From Puccinellia tenuiflora (Eukaryota > Streptophyta > Magnoliopsida > Poales > Poaceae), in the NCBI GenBank assembly GCA_012064385.1, contig QRDG01000415.1, positions 3,275,931 through 3,339,930 of the forward strand: a stretch of DNA of 64,000 nt. The letters run 5' to 3'. Both the position numbers and the translations under genes were made by a program. Below are positions 10,194-21,111 of this stretch, piece by piece (position 1 is the first letter of the stretch; every line of letters begins with the position of its first letter). Below the pieces are notes generated by a model. The model was not told where the DNA came from, did not search any database, and saw only the letters and a list, made by a program, of their open reading frames with translations.

Positions 10194-11094
10194 ATGAAGG
10201 GTAAGCGAGATCCTAAGTTTCCAATACTACCTTCCACCAGAAGGAAAGGTACTGCTTTGAACTCTAAAGCTACTCTTGATTCACCTACTGTTTTAAGTCA
10301 ACTTGTTACACCACCTGTGAACACTCGTCCTATTGATGATGCTTTGCTTTCTGAGTCCGCTACTGCTTCTGATAAATTTGATGATGCTTCTGCTGTGCTT
10401 GATGATGCTGGTTCTTTAGGCCCCTTTTTAGAATCTCTTGTCACTAGGTCTAAAGAAATTACAATGCCCAATGAAAATCTTACTACACCTTTTAGCTCTC
10501 CTAATCCATATAATTATGAGAGTAGGTATCCTGATGATTCCTACATTGGTCTTAATGATGAGTTTATTAGACAATATATGGACTGTTCTACTTCTAAAGA
10601 TCCTGATGCTTTGAGGAAATTGCTTGAAAAGCATGTTGTTAAGAATTATTTTACACCTGATCCTGAGTTTGCTACCTCTCCCATATGCATTAAAGATGAT
10701 GATTTTAATTTCTCTGTTGATCTTTCAGTAATATCTAATGTTGAATCTGATCCTTTTTGTGGAACTAAGGATGACAATGTTGTAGAACACATGAACAAAT
10801 TAGCTTCGCTTGGCCTTCTATTTTCTGATGATAAAAAGATACAATGTCACTATTTAGTAAAGTTGTTTCCTTTCTCATTAAAAGATGATGCCAAAGTGTG
10901 GTATAATGCTTTACCTTATGGATCCATAAAAATTCCTCATGAATTGCTTGATGTTTTCCTTGCAAAATATTTTCCCGCTCACATGCAGCATGAGGCTTCG
11001 CAGAGAATTTTCAATTTCAGACAATTGGAGGATGAGCATCTCCCTAAAGCTTTTGGGACATTTGGATCACTACTCAGGGCTCGGCCAGGGCATG
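10194..11094 (+). pseudogene. gag N-terminal part of element A (continues at 25931)
   Basis: The ATG at 10194 opens about 300 codons of Gag. The sequence is rich in Asp and Ser at first, then shows the capsid-like block with KDDAKVWYNALPYGSI and FLAKYFPAHMQHEASQRIFNF. The frame is broken at 11094 by insertion of element B in the opposite orientation. The target bases GCATG (11090-11094) are repeated at 25931-25935, where gag resumes. The coding sequence up to the insertion has no internal stop. Confidence 0.88.
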
Positions 11095-11389
11095 TGATGA
11101 CTCCCAAGTGCAGGAGATCAATTGTAGTACCTTTCGATTAGAAAAGGTTGTCGAACCCACAAGGAGCTGAAGGTATTAGTTAGAAAGAATGATAAATAAA
11201 GCAATGAAAGATGCAAATGTTTTTGGGATTTTCAGTTGTATGATTGCAAAGATAATAAAAATGTCGAAAGTAAATAGTAACAGTTGAAAGCCCAATCCTT
11301 TATGTGGCAAGAGGACAAGCTCAAATGGTGTGTAACTTATATGTGGAAAACGTTTCCGAGGGCGGCATAGATATCACTAGGCATAGAGA
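11095..11389 (-). repeat. 3' LTR of element B, distal part
   Basis: This is the last 295 bases of B's 3' LTR (minus-strand sense), joined in the ancestral state to 16594-17816. It matches 24435-24728 of the other LTR. Confidence 0.9.
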
Positions 11390-12077
11390 TCTATTATATA
11401 CTAAAAGCAGAATACGAGGGTCTAAAATAGAGTCACCACGTTGAGCCACATCACCCAAATTATTTTTAATAGTTGGATCTAAAATCTATGGTAGGATTTA
11501 AGCAAACAACGTAACATAACTATGTTCCATATACACATGTGTGGTCGCTGCCACGCTAGATAGATTAAAGAAAATTCTCGCCCTCCCGCGTGACCCAGCC
11601 TACTCGGCACCAACGCATCCAAACACTTGCCTCCCTCCTGATCGTAGTTCATCCATGAATTAATCTATTAGGACTTAGCACTCCGGCATCTCTGGCAGCC
11701 ATCAATACCTACGCTAGCACCCGTAAAAAAAATACCTACGCTAGCATCAAACTAAAGGAGGATCAGCGGTTGTATAAGATCAAATCACGAGATGCTTCAC
11801 CAAGCAATTGGGGATTAGAGCAACTCCAGCCGTTGGCCCCCCCAGGCCGAATTGCCGGCGGTTTTTTGGCCCTGCTGGGGGGCGCCGGCGAAAAAAAATG
11901 GCGTGCGGTTGGAGTGGTTCCCAGTCGTGACCCCCAGACGGTACGGCGAAAACAAGACGTAATTTCATCAAATTCGACGAAACTTCATAAAATTCGACGA
12001 AACTTCATAATATTCGGTGATAATTAGCGATATTTTACAATAAAACTAAAAAAAAAGAAAAAAAACTGCGGCGGCGT

Positions 12078-13193
12078 CTACAGCCCAAGGCGGTTGTAGA
12101 AGACGGTGTAGTCCTCCCCGTCGTCGGAGTCGCCGCCGCCGCCATAGCTCGGAGGAGCAGCAGGGGCACGCCCGGCCTCGCCGTCGCCGCCGGTGCCTGG
12201 CTCCTGCTTCGGCGTCAGCCACCGGCTGGTGCTGGTGCCGGCCTCCTCGTCGTCGTCCAGGACGACGACCTCCGGCGAGGCACGACGGCTGCGGCGCCTG
12301 TAGCGCGTGAAGGCCTCCCGCTGCTCGGCCTCGACGCGCCGTTTGCGCTCCTCCTCCTCCCGCTCGTGGTCGCGGGCCGACCACGCACAGGCAAAATCCT
12401 CCGGCGCAGGAGGGACGTCGTCGAGGCTGGCCGCTAGGGCGGCCGCCATCGCGGCCTCCTCGTCGTAGGGCTCCTCCTTGACGACGGCCTTCTTTCTGAA
12501 GGCCTTCTTCAGGGCGCGGCCGACGACGCCGGTGCCGGGCTCCCGCTTCGGCGTCAGTAGGTGGGAGGAGCTCCCGCTCCCGCCGCCGGTGCCCGGCTCC
12601 CTGATGACGATGCCGCGCGAGGGCGCCGCCGGCTCTTGCTTGATGACGCTGGCGAGCGGCGTCGAGGAGCGGGCTCCTGCGTCGGAGGAGGAGGACGACG
12701 AGCACGCCATCCTCCTCGGCTCCCATCCGTGCCGCCGTCCCCTCCTCGCCGGGCCCTGCAGCGGCGGCTCGTTACCGCCCTCGATGTGGTCGAGGACGGC
12801 CTGGAGGGAGCGGCCGGGGACTCCCCACCAGTCCTTCCGGCCCTCGCTGTTGTTGCGGGAGGGGGCGAGGTCCTTCGGGCCGGGGAAGTCGTTGAGCTGC
12901 CGCTCGTGGCGGTCCTCGAAGAAAGGCACCCACGTCGAGGAGTTCTCCGGGTGCCAGGCGGGATCCTCCTGCTGCTCCGCCGTCAGCTCATCGCGGACGG
13001 CGTAGATCTCGGCCCACCGCCGGTCGGCGGTGGGGATGGGGGGGATCGGGATCCCCATCTGGCTGAGCCGCCATCCTCCTCCGGGGAGCTTCATGGCGGG
13101 TGGGCATGGGTAGCCCGCCTCGTGAAGGAGGCGTGCCTCCCGCTCCTTAAGCCAGTTCCGGCCGAAGCCGTTCGCCGCCGCGCCGCTAGCCAT
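12078..13193 (-). CDS. Harbinger-borne uncharacterised grass protein, unit 2
   Basis: This 371-codon ORF is identical to the unit 1 copy except for two residues that I can see (Pro-Ala for Pro-Thr near 263 and Thr for Ala near 296). The frame is fully intact. The WW-x-x-PGRSLQAVL-x-HIEGGN block, four K-x-E-P motifs, ubiquitin-interacting-like helix (244-259), basic stretch and acidic C-terminus are all kept. A TATTTATTTA box lies about 100 bases upstream of the ATG. The long GC-rich frames on the opposite strand look like shadows of it. Two intact copies may reflect only a recent duplication, so selection is not shown. Confidence 0.7.
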   Translation of the reverse strand: MASGAAANGFGRNWLKEREARLLHEAGYPCPPAMKLPGGGWRLSQMGIPIPPIPTADRRWAEIYAVRDELTAEQQEDPAWHPENSSTWVPFFEDRHERQLNDFPGPKDLAPSRNNSEGRKDWWGVPGRSLQAVLDHIEGGNEPPLQGPARRGRRHGWEPRRMACSSSSSSDAGARSSTPLASVIKQEPAAPSRGIVIREPGTGGGSGSSSHLLTPKREPGTGVVGRALKKAFRKKAVVKEEPYDEEAAMAAALAASLDDVPPAPEDFACAWSARDHEREEEERKRRVEAEQREAFTRYRRRSRRASPEVVVLDDDEEAGTSTSRWLTPKQEPGTGGDGEAGRAPAAPPSYGGGGDSDDGEDYTVFYNRLGL

Positions 13194-13293
13194 TGGGTGT
13201 GGTGTGCGCTCGGTGATCGAGAGGAAGCGCGGCGAGGGTGTATGCTCGGTGAGGAAGTGCGGCGAGTGTGTGATCGGCGGTGTGCGGGTGCAG

Positions 13294-13303
13294 TAAATAA
13301 ATA
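13294..13303 (-). promoter_or_regulatory. TATA-like box of the Harbinger ORF, unit 2
   Basis: TATTTATTTA on the minus strand, 100 bases upstream of the ATG at 13193, same as in unit 1. Confidence 0.45.
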
Positions 13304-13873
13304 CCGGCGGGGGAGAGGGCGGGGCAGTAATAACTACGGCGCGCCTAACTCCGCCGCGTGGCCGATTTGACTCGACGGCGGTACGCCTGACCGGCGGCAG
13401 AGCAGTAATGCGACGCGGAAGGCGAGGCGATGAGGACGACGAAACGGTTGTGCCGCTGACAGGGCGGGCCCGCCGGAGCTTCGCGCGGTTTCCCTCGGTT
13501 CCGCGCCGTTTCGCGCCATTTTCCCTTTCGCCGGCGTCCCCAGGCCGAACCCGGGGCGCTGGGTTCGGCCTGGGACGCCGGATAAAAATTGGGCCAAATC
13601 CGGCGAAAAAAGAGGCCTTGGGGGGGCGCTGGGGGGGCGACTACGGGAAAAATGATCCGCCGGCGTCAAAAAGGGGGTCCTGGGGGGCTCTCGGGGGGAC
13701 GGCTGGAGTTGCTCTTAGCACTTCGGCATCGCTGCCCGCCATTAATATATTTGCTTGCCGTTTCTGAAGTGTTCATCAGGTTAAGGGAGGAACGGGAGTT
13801 GAAGAAGGATCATTCGATGTTTGCATCAGATCCTGCCTCGCCAAGTGCTTTTGGACGCGAGGGACTAAGCTTG

Positions 13874-13887
13874 CTAGCACGTGCTAG
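13874..13887. repeat. 14-base perfect palindrome at the duplication breakpoint
   Basis: CTAGCACGTGCTAG reads the same on both strands. In unit 1 the sequence departs after the first CTAGC (6452-6456), so the tandem duplication junction lies inside this palindrome. Confidence 0.8.
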
Positions 13888-16429
13888 ATTAGGGCCAACG
13901 ATATGTTAAGCTGGTCGATATGTTCCCATATGGGTGAGGTTACGATCTGTAAAAAGCGGGCTAGATGGGCCGGTCGATTTTTTGGGTGAGTTGCATAGTT
14001 ATGAAAACGGGAAATTAAGCAGCAACAGGTTGGCATTTCCCTAAAAAAAAAAAAGCAACAGGTTGGCATTACAAGTCACGAGGCTTTCGGTCGATGATCC
14101 GTCAGTTATTGATCTATAGAACGAACGACTATACAACATGTTTTTTTTTTTGAAAATAACTACTATACAACATGTTAAATTCATTGGTCTTGAGCATATT
14201 TTATTTGTTCTTTCCAACCGATTAGATAGTTCATGGTGAGATTGCAGTGCCTCCACTGCCTACTAAAGTAGTATAACACCACAAGCTGCAGATTATTTTT
14301 CTTTTGATGGTGCTAGATTAATGATAAGGCAGTGGACCTAATTTGGTTGTAGCAGCAGATGAGAATCATCTTTTCCTATGTGGCGATCATCCGGCCAGAC
14401 CAGGCACAGGAAATAAATTGAGTATTCCATCTTTGTAAATCTACCGGCTAAACTGAAAAAAGAAAAAGACATCCTAGACAATCTCACAAAAAAAGCAAAA
14501 CATCTGAAGGTTGATTTTGTGGAAAATTAAACCAGAACCAATAGATCTCCATGTGCCGCAAGTTAAAAATTACCCACTTATGCCATTATGGAAATACCTA
14601 GCACGTTCCCAATAGATATTGTGGGAGCAGCCGCCGGCATCAACAACTCTCATCATTGGCAGATTGAGAAAAAGATATTTTTTGTGGCCAAAAGGCAAAA
14701 AAAAAAAAATCCTGTGAAAACTAATTTCATAGCAATGGATTTTTTTCCACGGTCCATAAAAAATGTCTTTTTTCGTGCAATTTGTGTGTGGACATAGAAT
14801 ATTTAGATGTACATCTCGAAACATTTTTTGGAATTTTTTTGAAATTTTGAAATATATTTTTGCGTAGTGGGTGTGCATCTACACCTACGAATCAAAACAG
14901 ATTTCCTTTTTTCTATAATTTGCACAACATATAGTATCAGTTTTGCCAACAATATATAATTTTTAAAATCCAAATAAATTTACCAGTAGGACTTTATAAG
15001 GGTGAAAGTTTCATATTGGGTCCAGCAATTTTGCCCCTTCACAAGTCTTCATACTCCCTATTGCTTTTGGGTCTGCATTCTACAACCAAGGTACGTACAA
15101 GCACGCGGAGTTAGCACATCACAATTTTATGGTGTGCCGAGCACTATGGAATTTCAAACTGCATACTTGTCATTCACTTTGCTTCTGAAACTGGTATGCG
15201 CACAATTGCACACTACCACCATGCAGTTCGATTTAATGGGTGTGAAATGCCAATAAATAAATTTCTTCTAGGTTGCTAGGCAAATCACATTTTCACTCTA
15301 GCGTGACAAATAAAAGAAGCGAACTTGGTGCTCCCACGGTTTACTAATTATTTTTGGTCCCTCAACACTTAACTGCAAAATGTTAATCTCATGTTGTGGC
15401 TTCGGCCGATCTTGAGCGATTTAGACCAATGTGTCAGCAGTGGAACCCAACACAAATAGTGTCTACCACATAACCAAGTTTTCAAATAAATTTACTGAAC
15501 AAGACATGAGAAGACAATAACGAATAAAAAAATTCAAAAATAGTGAAAAAATAAGAAAAAACATATTAGAATTTACAAAAAAGTGAGATAATGTAATCAT
15601 GAAATTTTAAGTTGAAACAAACATAGGAAAATTTGGACAACAACAAAATAAAAATTCTTGACAAGACAAAGCTGGAAATTTATTAAACCTTATCATTTTC
15701 TACATTTTATATCCCTTGATATTATGGATCGTCTTTTCTTACAAGAATCATGTTTATATTTTAGTTTGTGCAATTAAATGGGAAATACTACTTTTGGGCT
15801 CTTATTATACATAACGACATCATCAATAATAATATGGTTATACATATGAAAATATATCCTCACACTGTGACAAAGCAAAGTACTAATCCGGTAAAACTCG
15901 CAACCGATGGACAATTGAAATTGTATTAAGTAAACCTTAGTACGTGATAAAAAATGAAATACCTACATAATTGGAAATAGCATCATCCAGTCAATATTCA
16001 GATACAATATGACAATATTGCACAATTGATATATTTTCGCAAGTTTACGTAAAATACCATCTACCATTGATATGGTGGAATCATATAAACGACAACACAC
16101 AAGTTTTCACAACTATACAATTATTCACGATCGAATTTTTAAGTTCGATCACCTCGGGTGTTAACAACTGTTGTTATAATGATATTTTTCAAAATTACAC
16201 AATAATCGCGCAGACAAAAAACAAACATGATTTCGACATAGGTGTTATTGACATAGTCTAAAATTTGTGGTGGATATTAACCGTTTTGATTCTAATAATC
16301 CAAGATTTTTGCAAGGGTATAAGCAATAATGTTGACACAAACGTATGCCCACAACACTTGTACACACAAAAATAAATAGTGTATCTCCTACACAGCTTGG
16401 GACAACACTCAATACACCACCATCCATGA
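13888..16429. other. AT-rich interior of the Helitron, no gene seen
   Basis: There is no convincing ORF. Short local duplications occur, for example GCAACAGGTTGGCATT at about 14025 and 14055, and ACTATACAACATGTT at about 14128 and 14161, separated by A or T runs. I see no captured exon. Confidence 0.55.
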
Positions 16430-16490
16430 TTTTTTCTACTTTGAAGAACATAAGATGGTGCCCTCACATTTATGCAGGGGTCACATGATA
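16430..16490 (+). repeat. Decayed second copy of the Helitron 3' end
   Basis: TTTTCTACTTTGAAGAACATAA, then GCCCTCACATTTATGCAGGGGTCAC, parallels TTTTCTACTTTAAAAAAATT, then ACCCTCGCATTTGCGAGGGCCAC at the true end about 104 bases downstream. The hairpin here is imperfect and the CTAG end is lost. Confidence 0.6.
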
Positions 16491-16564
16491 TAAATATGGT
16501 TCTAATCGTTGTTATAATCTCTAAGAACCGTGAATTTTCTACTTTAAAAAAATTAAGGTGATAC

Positions 16565-16593
16565 CCTCGCATTTGCGAGGGCCACCTTGCTAG
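16565..16593 (+). terminator. Helitron 3' terminal hairpin and CTAG end
   Basis: CCTCGCATTTGCGAGG forms a seven-base-pair stem with a two-base loop, followed by a short spacer and CTAG. This is the canonical Helitron rolling-circle termination structure. Confidence 0.88.
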
Positions 16594-17816
16594 TTTATTA
16601 AACAACACGTTGCATATCTTGTCAAGTTTTAATCTTCTTGGGGCGGAGCCATAACTAGGCATAGCTAAATAAATAATCTACAACCCCTTATGATGGATCA
16701 TGTAGCCAATTAAATGACTGCACAAGAATTATTAAGACACAAAGTCCCACCATAGCATTACACTCTAAGATCCCCGACACTACTACCCACATAATATAAC
16801 TGCATGACTCCGTCTTAGGCTTACTTGTCCTCCCAAGCCTTCCTCAATTCATTACACTACGTTGTTCTCCTATGAGCCCTTACAGGTGAAGTGTTGTGCA
16901 GTCGACATTCGCACAACACCATCATAGAATCACATAGAAGATAAACTCTTGACAAAATACCAACACATGTTGTATATAAATCATTGCCAATTCATCCTAT
17001 GCCCTCAGGAACATATGGGATCTACTCACAACGTGCAAACATGATCATAATCAGTGGCATAAAGGGTACAACACAATCTGAAATAAATACTTCACCACCA
17101 AATAATGACAAGTACCCAATCACAAACATGAATAGGAGCACAAGAAAATGATCTAGGGTATAGCAACTCTCAAACTATGAGGGGAACGGAGTGGATCACG
17201 GAGATGGTGATGGAGATGGTGATGGTCTTGGTGATGGTGTTGATGTAGAGGCCTCCTCCTACGCCAAGGAGGAGAGGTGATGATGATGGCGGTGATTTCC
17301 CCCCTCTTCGGAGCTCCGGAGCAGCAGGATCTGACCCCCTTCGAAGAGAATCAGGAGCTCCGCCGCCGCCACGGCCTCAGATAATTCGGGAAAATTAGGG
17401 CGTCCTTTTTCGGGGAAGACGAAGGCGTACATAAAAAGCCACCGGCGAGGAAGTGCCCGAGGCCCTGTTTGGTGGGTCCCATGCGGCCCCTGTACCTGGC
17501 CGCATGGGCCCACCCCATTTGGGCCTCGTGGCCTTCCTCTCTTCGGTCTTCTTTCCATTGCCCTTCTTCCGAAGAAAAACTGCCATGGTATTTTTCCTTT
17601 AATTATTTGGGTTCGCGAAACTCCTGAAACAATAAAGACAAGAAAAGGGGGTATTCTGCCTCCCAGATATTAAATACCAAAAATAGGGACTTTGTATGAA
17701 AGTCCCATAAATCATCTAAAACATGCAAAACATTGATATAACAGTTAAACAGTGCATATAACATTCCCATATGATAATATAAGGTATAAAAATGATGATA
17801 TAAAATACACGTATCA
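16594..17816 (-). repeat. 3' LTR of element B, proximal part
   Basis: This resumes the LTR after the Helitron and ends CACGTATCA (TGATACGTG on the minus strand). It matches 24720-25930. It contains a strong GC-rich hairpin at 17471-17514. Confidence 0.9.
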
Positions 17817-17833
17817 ACTCCCCCAAGCTTAAA
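17817..17833 (-). promoter_or_regulatory. Polypurine tract of element B
   Basis: On the minus strand, TTAAGCTTGGGGGAGT directly precedes the 3' LTR start TGATACGTG. It primes plus-strand DNA synthesis in this class of element. Confidence 0.85.
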
Positions 17834-19004
17834 CTTTACTCGTCCTCGAGTAAATAAGGACATAGATCATTACATGCATCGATGGACTTATGGTTGATAA
17901 ATAAATACGGGCATTGTATCATCATTTTATTCAATTGCAATGTAAGATTAATGAACTAAAACTCATACACATGAGGGCAACATAAGTAGAAGCTCTAGCA
18001 ATCACCCCTTACTTCTGAAAGCAAATAACCATTGTATGTTGGACAACTGAATCATACTACTTTTCCCATGCTTTTGCTCTTTATGGCAAGCATTTGAATG
18101 ATTAGAGTTAAATGTGAAAGCAAATATGAGTAGTGGCCTTGATAAAGTAAAGGTTAGATGTCTCATGCCCCTTGAATACAAGTACCTACACCATGATTAC
18201 TCATCTTGGGAAACAAAGCAAGTTTAAGTTATCTATCATTGTAAGTAATAATGGTATTATCAAGAGCCTCAACTGGGGTACCTCTTGTCCCATGATATGG
18301 ATCAAGCCCACATCAAAACAACAAGACAAACAAACATAATGGACAACCTCAACACCCTTTTTATTTACCACTTGATATAGCTTTTTATTGTAGGGTGTAT
18401 CACAGAAAGTTCAAAATAGCATGTAAGTAAATTTCCACCATGAATGATGCATGGCTTAGATTAGCGGCCCAGGTTTCTCTCTAACCATTTATACAAACTC
18501 ATTTAAACTTACTCTGTTTCCACATTATTTCACCATGATAGGCATCCATAAACAAAAGTACATAATATCAACTGAATAAATGATGGAACATGTTGAAAGC
18601 TTTGCATGTGACAGCACATATGGGCTAACTCCCAACCTTAAACATTTATCAAGCCACTATCATCATAATATTAATCACAATGGTTCATGTTTATTATTTG
18701 ATATTTTGATGATATAATTCTACAGTTGTCCAACATACTCAAGTTAATTTAAGTCCAAGGCAAGATGTGACTGAACCCTCTAAATATGTCACGCTCATTT
18801 GCATGAGTGTTACCCATAAATCTCCAAAACAAGAGAACCATGGATGACACCATACTTTAATATTCATTGATAAACCACAAGATAGGGATACATGATAATG
18901 CTCTATGAGCTCACACAAGCCTAAACGAAATTGATAACTAAACGATAAAAGCAAAACACTCCTTGACTAGATAGATAAAAGAGACTAATAAAGAGAGAGA
19001 GAGA
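17834..19004 (-). other. Non-coding 3' region of element B
   Basis: About 1.2 kb of AT-rich sequence between the 3' ORF and the polypurine tract. I see no gene in it. Confidence 0.6.
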
Positions 19005-19601
19005 CTAGGCGAAACTCCCCCAAGCTTGACGTTCTGCTAGACTCTCCTTTGCTGCAGCTTCCTCCTTCTCGTATTCTTCCTCCCATTCAGCCATCTTCCA
19101 TGGGAAGGGTCTTCCATCATGGAAAGATGTAGGTGGATCATTATACCTAAGGGTGGAAGCTGATGCAATCTTCTTGAAGTGTTCTTCATACTTGCAGTTC
19201 TGGTTTTCTACATCCCACATGAAGCACTGAATCTTCTCTAACTTGTCGATGACGTACTTGTACCTATCTTCCAGATCCTCAAGTCTCTTCTTGTACTCTT
19301 CAACCTTCTTCTCCAACTCCAGGTTCATGAAGTGATGAGCATCAAGGCTGCGGTAAACCACAGTCCCATACCTGAAGGTCTTGTCTTCCAGCTCGTCCAG
19401 TCTTTCTCGAAAACGGGGCGAAAAAGGTCTCCGAGGTGGAAAAGGAGTGGGCCCACGCGACCCCTGTACTTGGCCGCGTGGGGCCACCTCTTTCCCTCCT
19501 CGGGACTCCGTTTCATCAAGTTTTCTTCCCCCACACGTTAATTTCCATAAAAAATGACTTCCATAAAATTTCACGTAATTCCGAGAAACTTTCCAATACA
19601 A
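19005..19601 (-). pseudogene. Extra 3' ORF of element B, coiled-coil fragment
   Basis: This open frame follows the integrase on the same strand and does not start with an ATG, so it is probably the last exon or a fragment of a longer accessory ORF. From residue about 66 it reads RERLDELEDKTFRYG and then a charged heptad-like stretch (ELEKKVEEYKKRLEDLEDRY), which suggests a coiled coil. The C-terminus ends in QAWGSFA, encoded across an internal AAGCTTGGGGGAGT motif. The 5' portion is GC-rich and resembles the LTR leader hairpin. Such extra 3' ORFs are known in Athila-like elements; their function is unresolved. Confidence 0.5.
19447..19487 (-). repeat. LTR-type GC-rich hairpin ahead of B's 3' ORF
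   Basis: GTGGGCCCACGCGACCCC and TGGCCGCGTGGGGCCAC can pair around a short loop. The same hairpin with slightly different bases is in B's LTRs at 17471-17514 and 25591-25634. Confidence 0.65.
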
Positions 19602-19611
19602 AAGTTACCTT

Positions 19612-21105
19612 TTATTGATTTGGGGTTGCTGAAACTGATCGACCCCCTTTTATTATTTCTTCCGGTGTTTGTAAATTCAATGTTTCCATCGTTCCAATGA
19701 AGCTTTTTCCTGCAATATAATGTTTAAGACGTTGTCCATTGACCACATGAGGTTTACCTTTCATATCACCGTAAAGACGGATAGCTCCTGAACGATACAC
19801 TTCCTGTATGACTAATGGTCCCTGCCATTTTGAGGCTAGCTTACCTGCAGAAAACTTGAAACGAGATTTGTATAATAAAACTTGATCTCCTACTTTGAAT
19901 TCTTTTCTCTTAATCTTCTTGTCATGCCAAATCTTAACTTTCTCTTTAAACATTTTAGCATTTTCATAGGCTTCATTCCTCCATTCATCAAGCAGGTTTA
20001 AATCAAGGATTCTTTTCTCTCCTGTAGTCTTAAAGTCAAAGTTTAATTGTTTAATAGCCCATCTAGCTTTATGTTCTAATTCAACAGGTAAATGACAAGC
20101 TTTTCCATAGACCATTTTATAAGGGGACATTCCCATAGGATTTTTGAATGCAGTTCTATAAGCCCATAATGCATCATTAATTTTAAGTGGCCAGTCAGAC
20201 CTAGACTTATTCACTGTCTTTTCCAAAATGAGTTTAATTTCCCTATTACTTAATTCAACCTGTCCACTTGTTTGAGGGTGATAAGGAGACGCAATTCTAT
20301 GGTTAACATCATATTTTGCCAATGCTTTCCTAAAAACACCATGTATGAAATGAGAGCCACCATCAGTAATTAAAAACCTAGGAACACCAAACCTTGGGAA
20401 AATGATGTCCTTGAGCATTTTCATTGATGTGGCATGATCTGCACTTTTGGTTGGAATTGCCTCCACCCACTTTGTAACATAGTCCACTGCAACCAAAATA
20501 TGAGTATGCTTTGTCTTTGAGGCTGGGAAAGGTCCCATAAAGTCAAAACCCCACATATCAAATGGTTCAAGTGGTAGAGAATAATTCATAGGCATTTCAT
20601 TTCTCCTACCAATATTTCCTACTCTTTGACATTTATCACAAGATTTAACATATTCATGGCAATCTTTAAATAAAGTGGGCCAATAGAAACCAGATTGTAA
20701 TACCTTTGCTGCTATGCGATCTCCTACATGATGCCCTCCATAGGGACTATCATGACAATCTCTTATTATAGTCTGTTGTTCACGCTCAGGTATACAACGT
20801 CTCATAATACCATCTACACTTTTCTTATAAAGGAAAGGATCATCCCAAAAATAATGTCTAAGATCATAAAAGAATCTCTTTCTTTGTTGATAAGTAAAGT
20901 GTGGAGGTAATACTTTTCCAACAATAAAATTTGCATAATTAGCGAACCAAGGAGATGCAGCCTTAACACTGGATACATTAACAATTGCAAGTTGTTCATT
21001 AACAAAGCTATCATTAATAGGAATGGGATCATCAGGTATATTTTCCATTCTAGAGAGATGATCAGCTACTTGGTTATCCTCTCCTTTCCTATCAACAATG
21101 TGCAA
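19612..21105 (-). pseudogene. Integrase of element B
   Basis: It inserts the retrotransposon cDNA into host DNA. The N-terminal zinc-binding HHCC module is visible (SPYGGHHVGDRIA ... SCDKCQ). The catalytic DDE core follows: GFDFMGPF, then FLITDGGSHF, then YHPQTSGQVELSNREIK with the final Glu. The C-terminal part has KVGDQVLLYKSRFK and KWQGPLVIQEV, with no chromodomain, which agrees with a non-chromoviral element. The 497-codon frame is open. It is the continuation of the RT-RNase H frame after one nonsense codon at about 21109-21111. Confidence 0.92.
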
Positions 21106-21111
21106 ATCAAA

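Larger units (their letters stand above)
11818..13714 (-). mobile_element. PIF/Harbinger-type element with one ORF, unit 2
   Basis: Inverted termini GAGCAACTCCAGCCG and CGGCTGGAGTTGCTC, flanked by TTA on both sides (11815-11817 and 13715-13717). At 1897 bases it is the duplicate of 4395-6292. It contains one long minus-strand ORF and no transposase. Confidence 0.86.
6457..13878. repeat. Tandem segmental duplication, unit 2 (complete)
   Basis: This second copy matches 1-6456 over 7411-13878. The 954 bases at 6457-7410 have no counterpart in the window; by inference they are the beginning of the unit, and unit 1's version lies left of position 1. The right breakpoint falls at 13878, inside a perfect 14-base palindrome (13874-13887). 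Beyond it the Helitron and elements B and A continue uninterrupted, so unit 2 keeps the original context and unit 1 is the broken-off copy. Confidence 0.85.
11390..16593 (+). mobile_element. Non-autonomous Helitron, complete
   Basis: It starts TCTATTATATACTAAAAG after A and ends in CTTGCTAG before T. The empty site survives in B's other LTR (GCATAGAGA joined to TTTATTAAAC near 24720), so the boundaries are exact. A seven-base-pair hairpin (CCTCGCA / TGCGAGG) sits ten bases before the CTAG end. Length is 5204. No Rep/helicase or replication protein A ORF is visible. Its cargo is a Harbinger element plus AT-rich sequence. Confidence 0.9.

Noticed and set aside
12478..13370. Same opposite-strand frames in unit 2
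   Set aside because: Shadows of the ORF at 12078-13193 for the same reasons.
1..13878. Tandem duplication as a pure assembly copy
   Set aside because: Small indels and substitutions differ between the units, so they are not one sequence entered twice. A mis-join of alleles or homoeologues is still possible and is left to long reads.
13888..16429. Captured host gene or helicase inside the Helitron
   Set aside because: No frame with recognisable domains and no exon-like blocks were visible.
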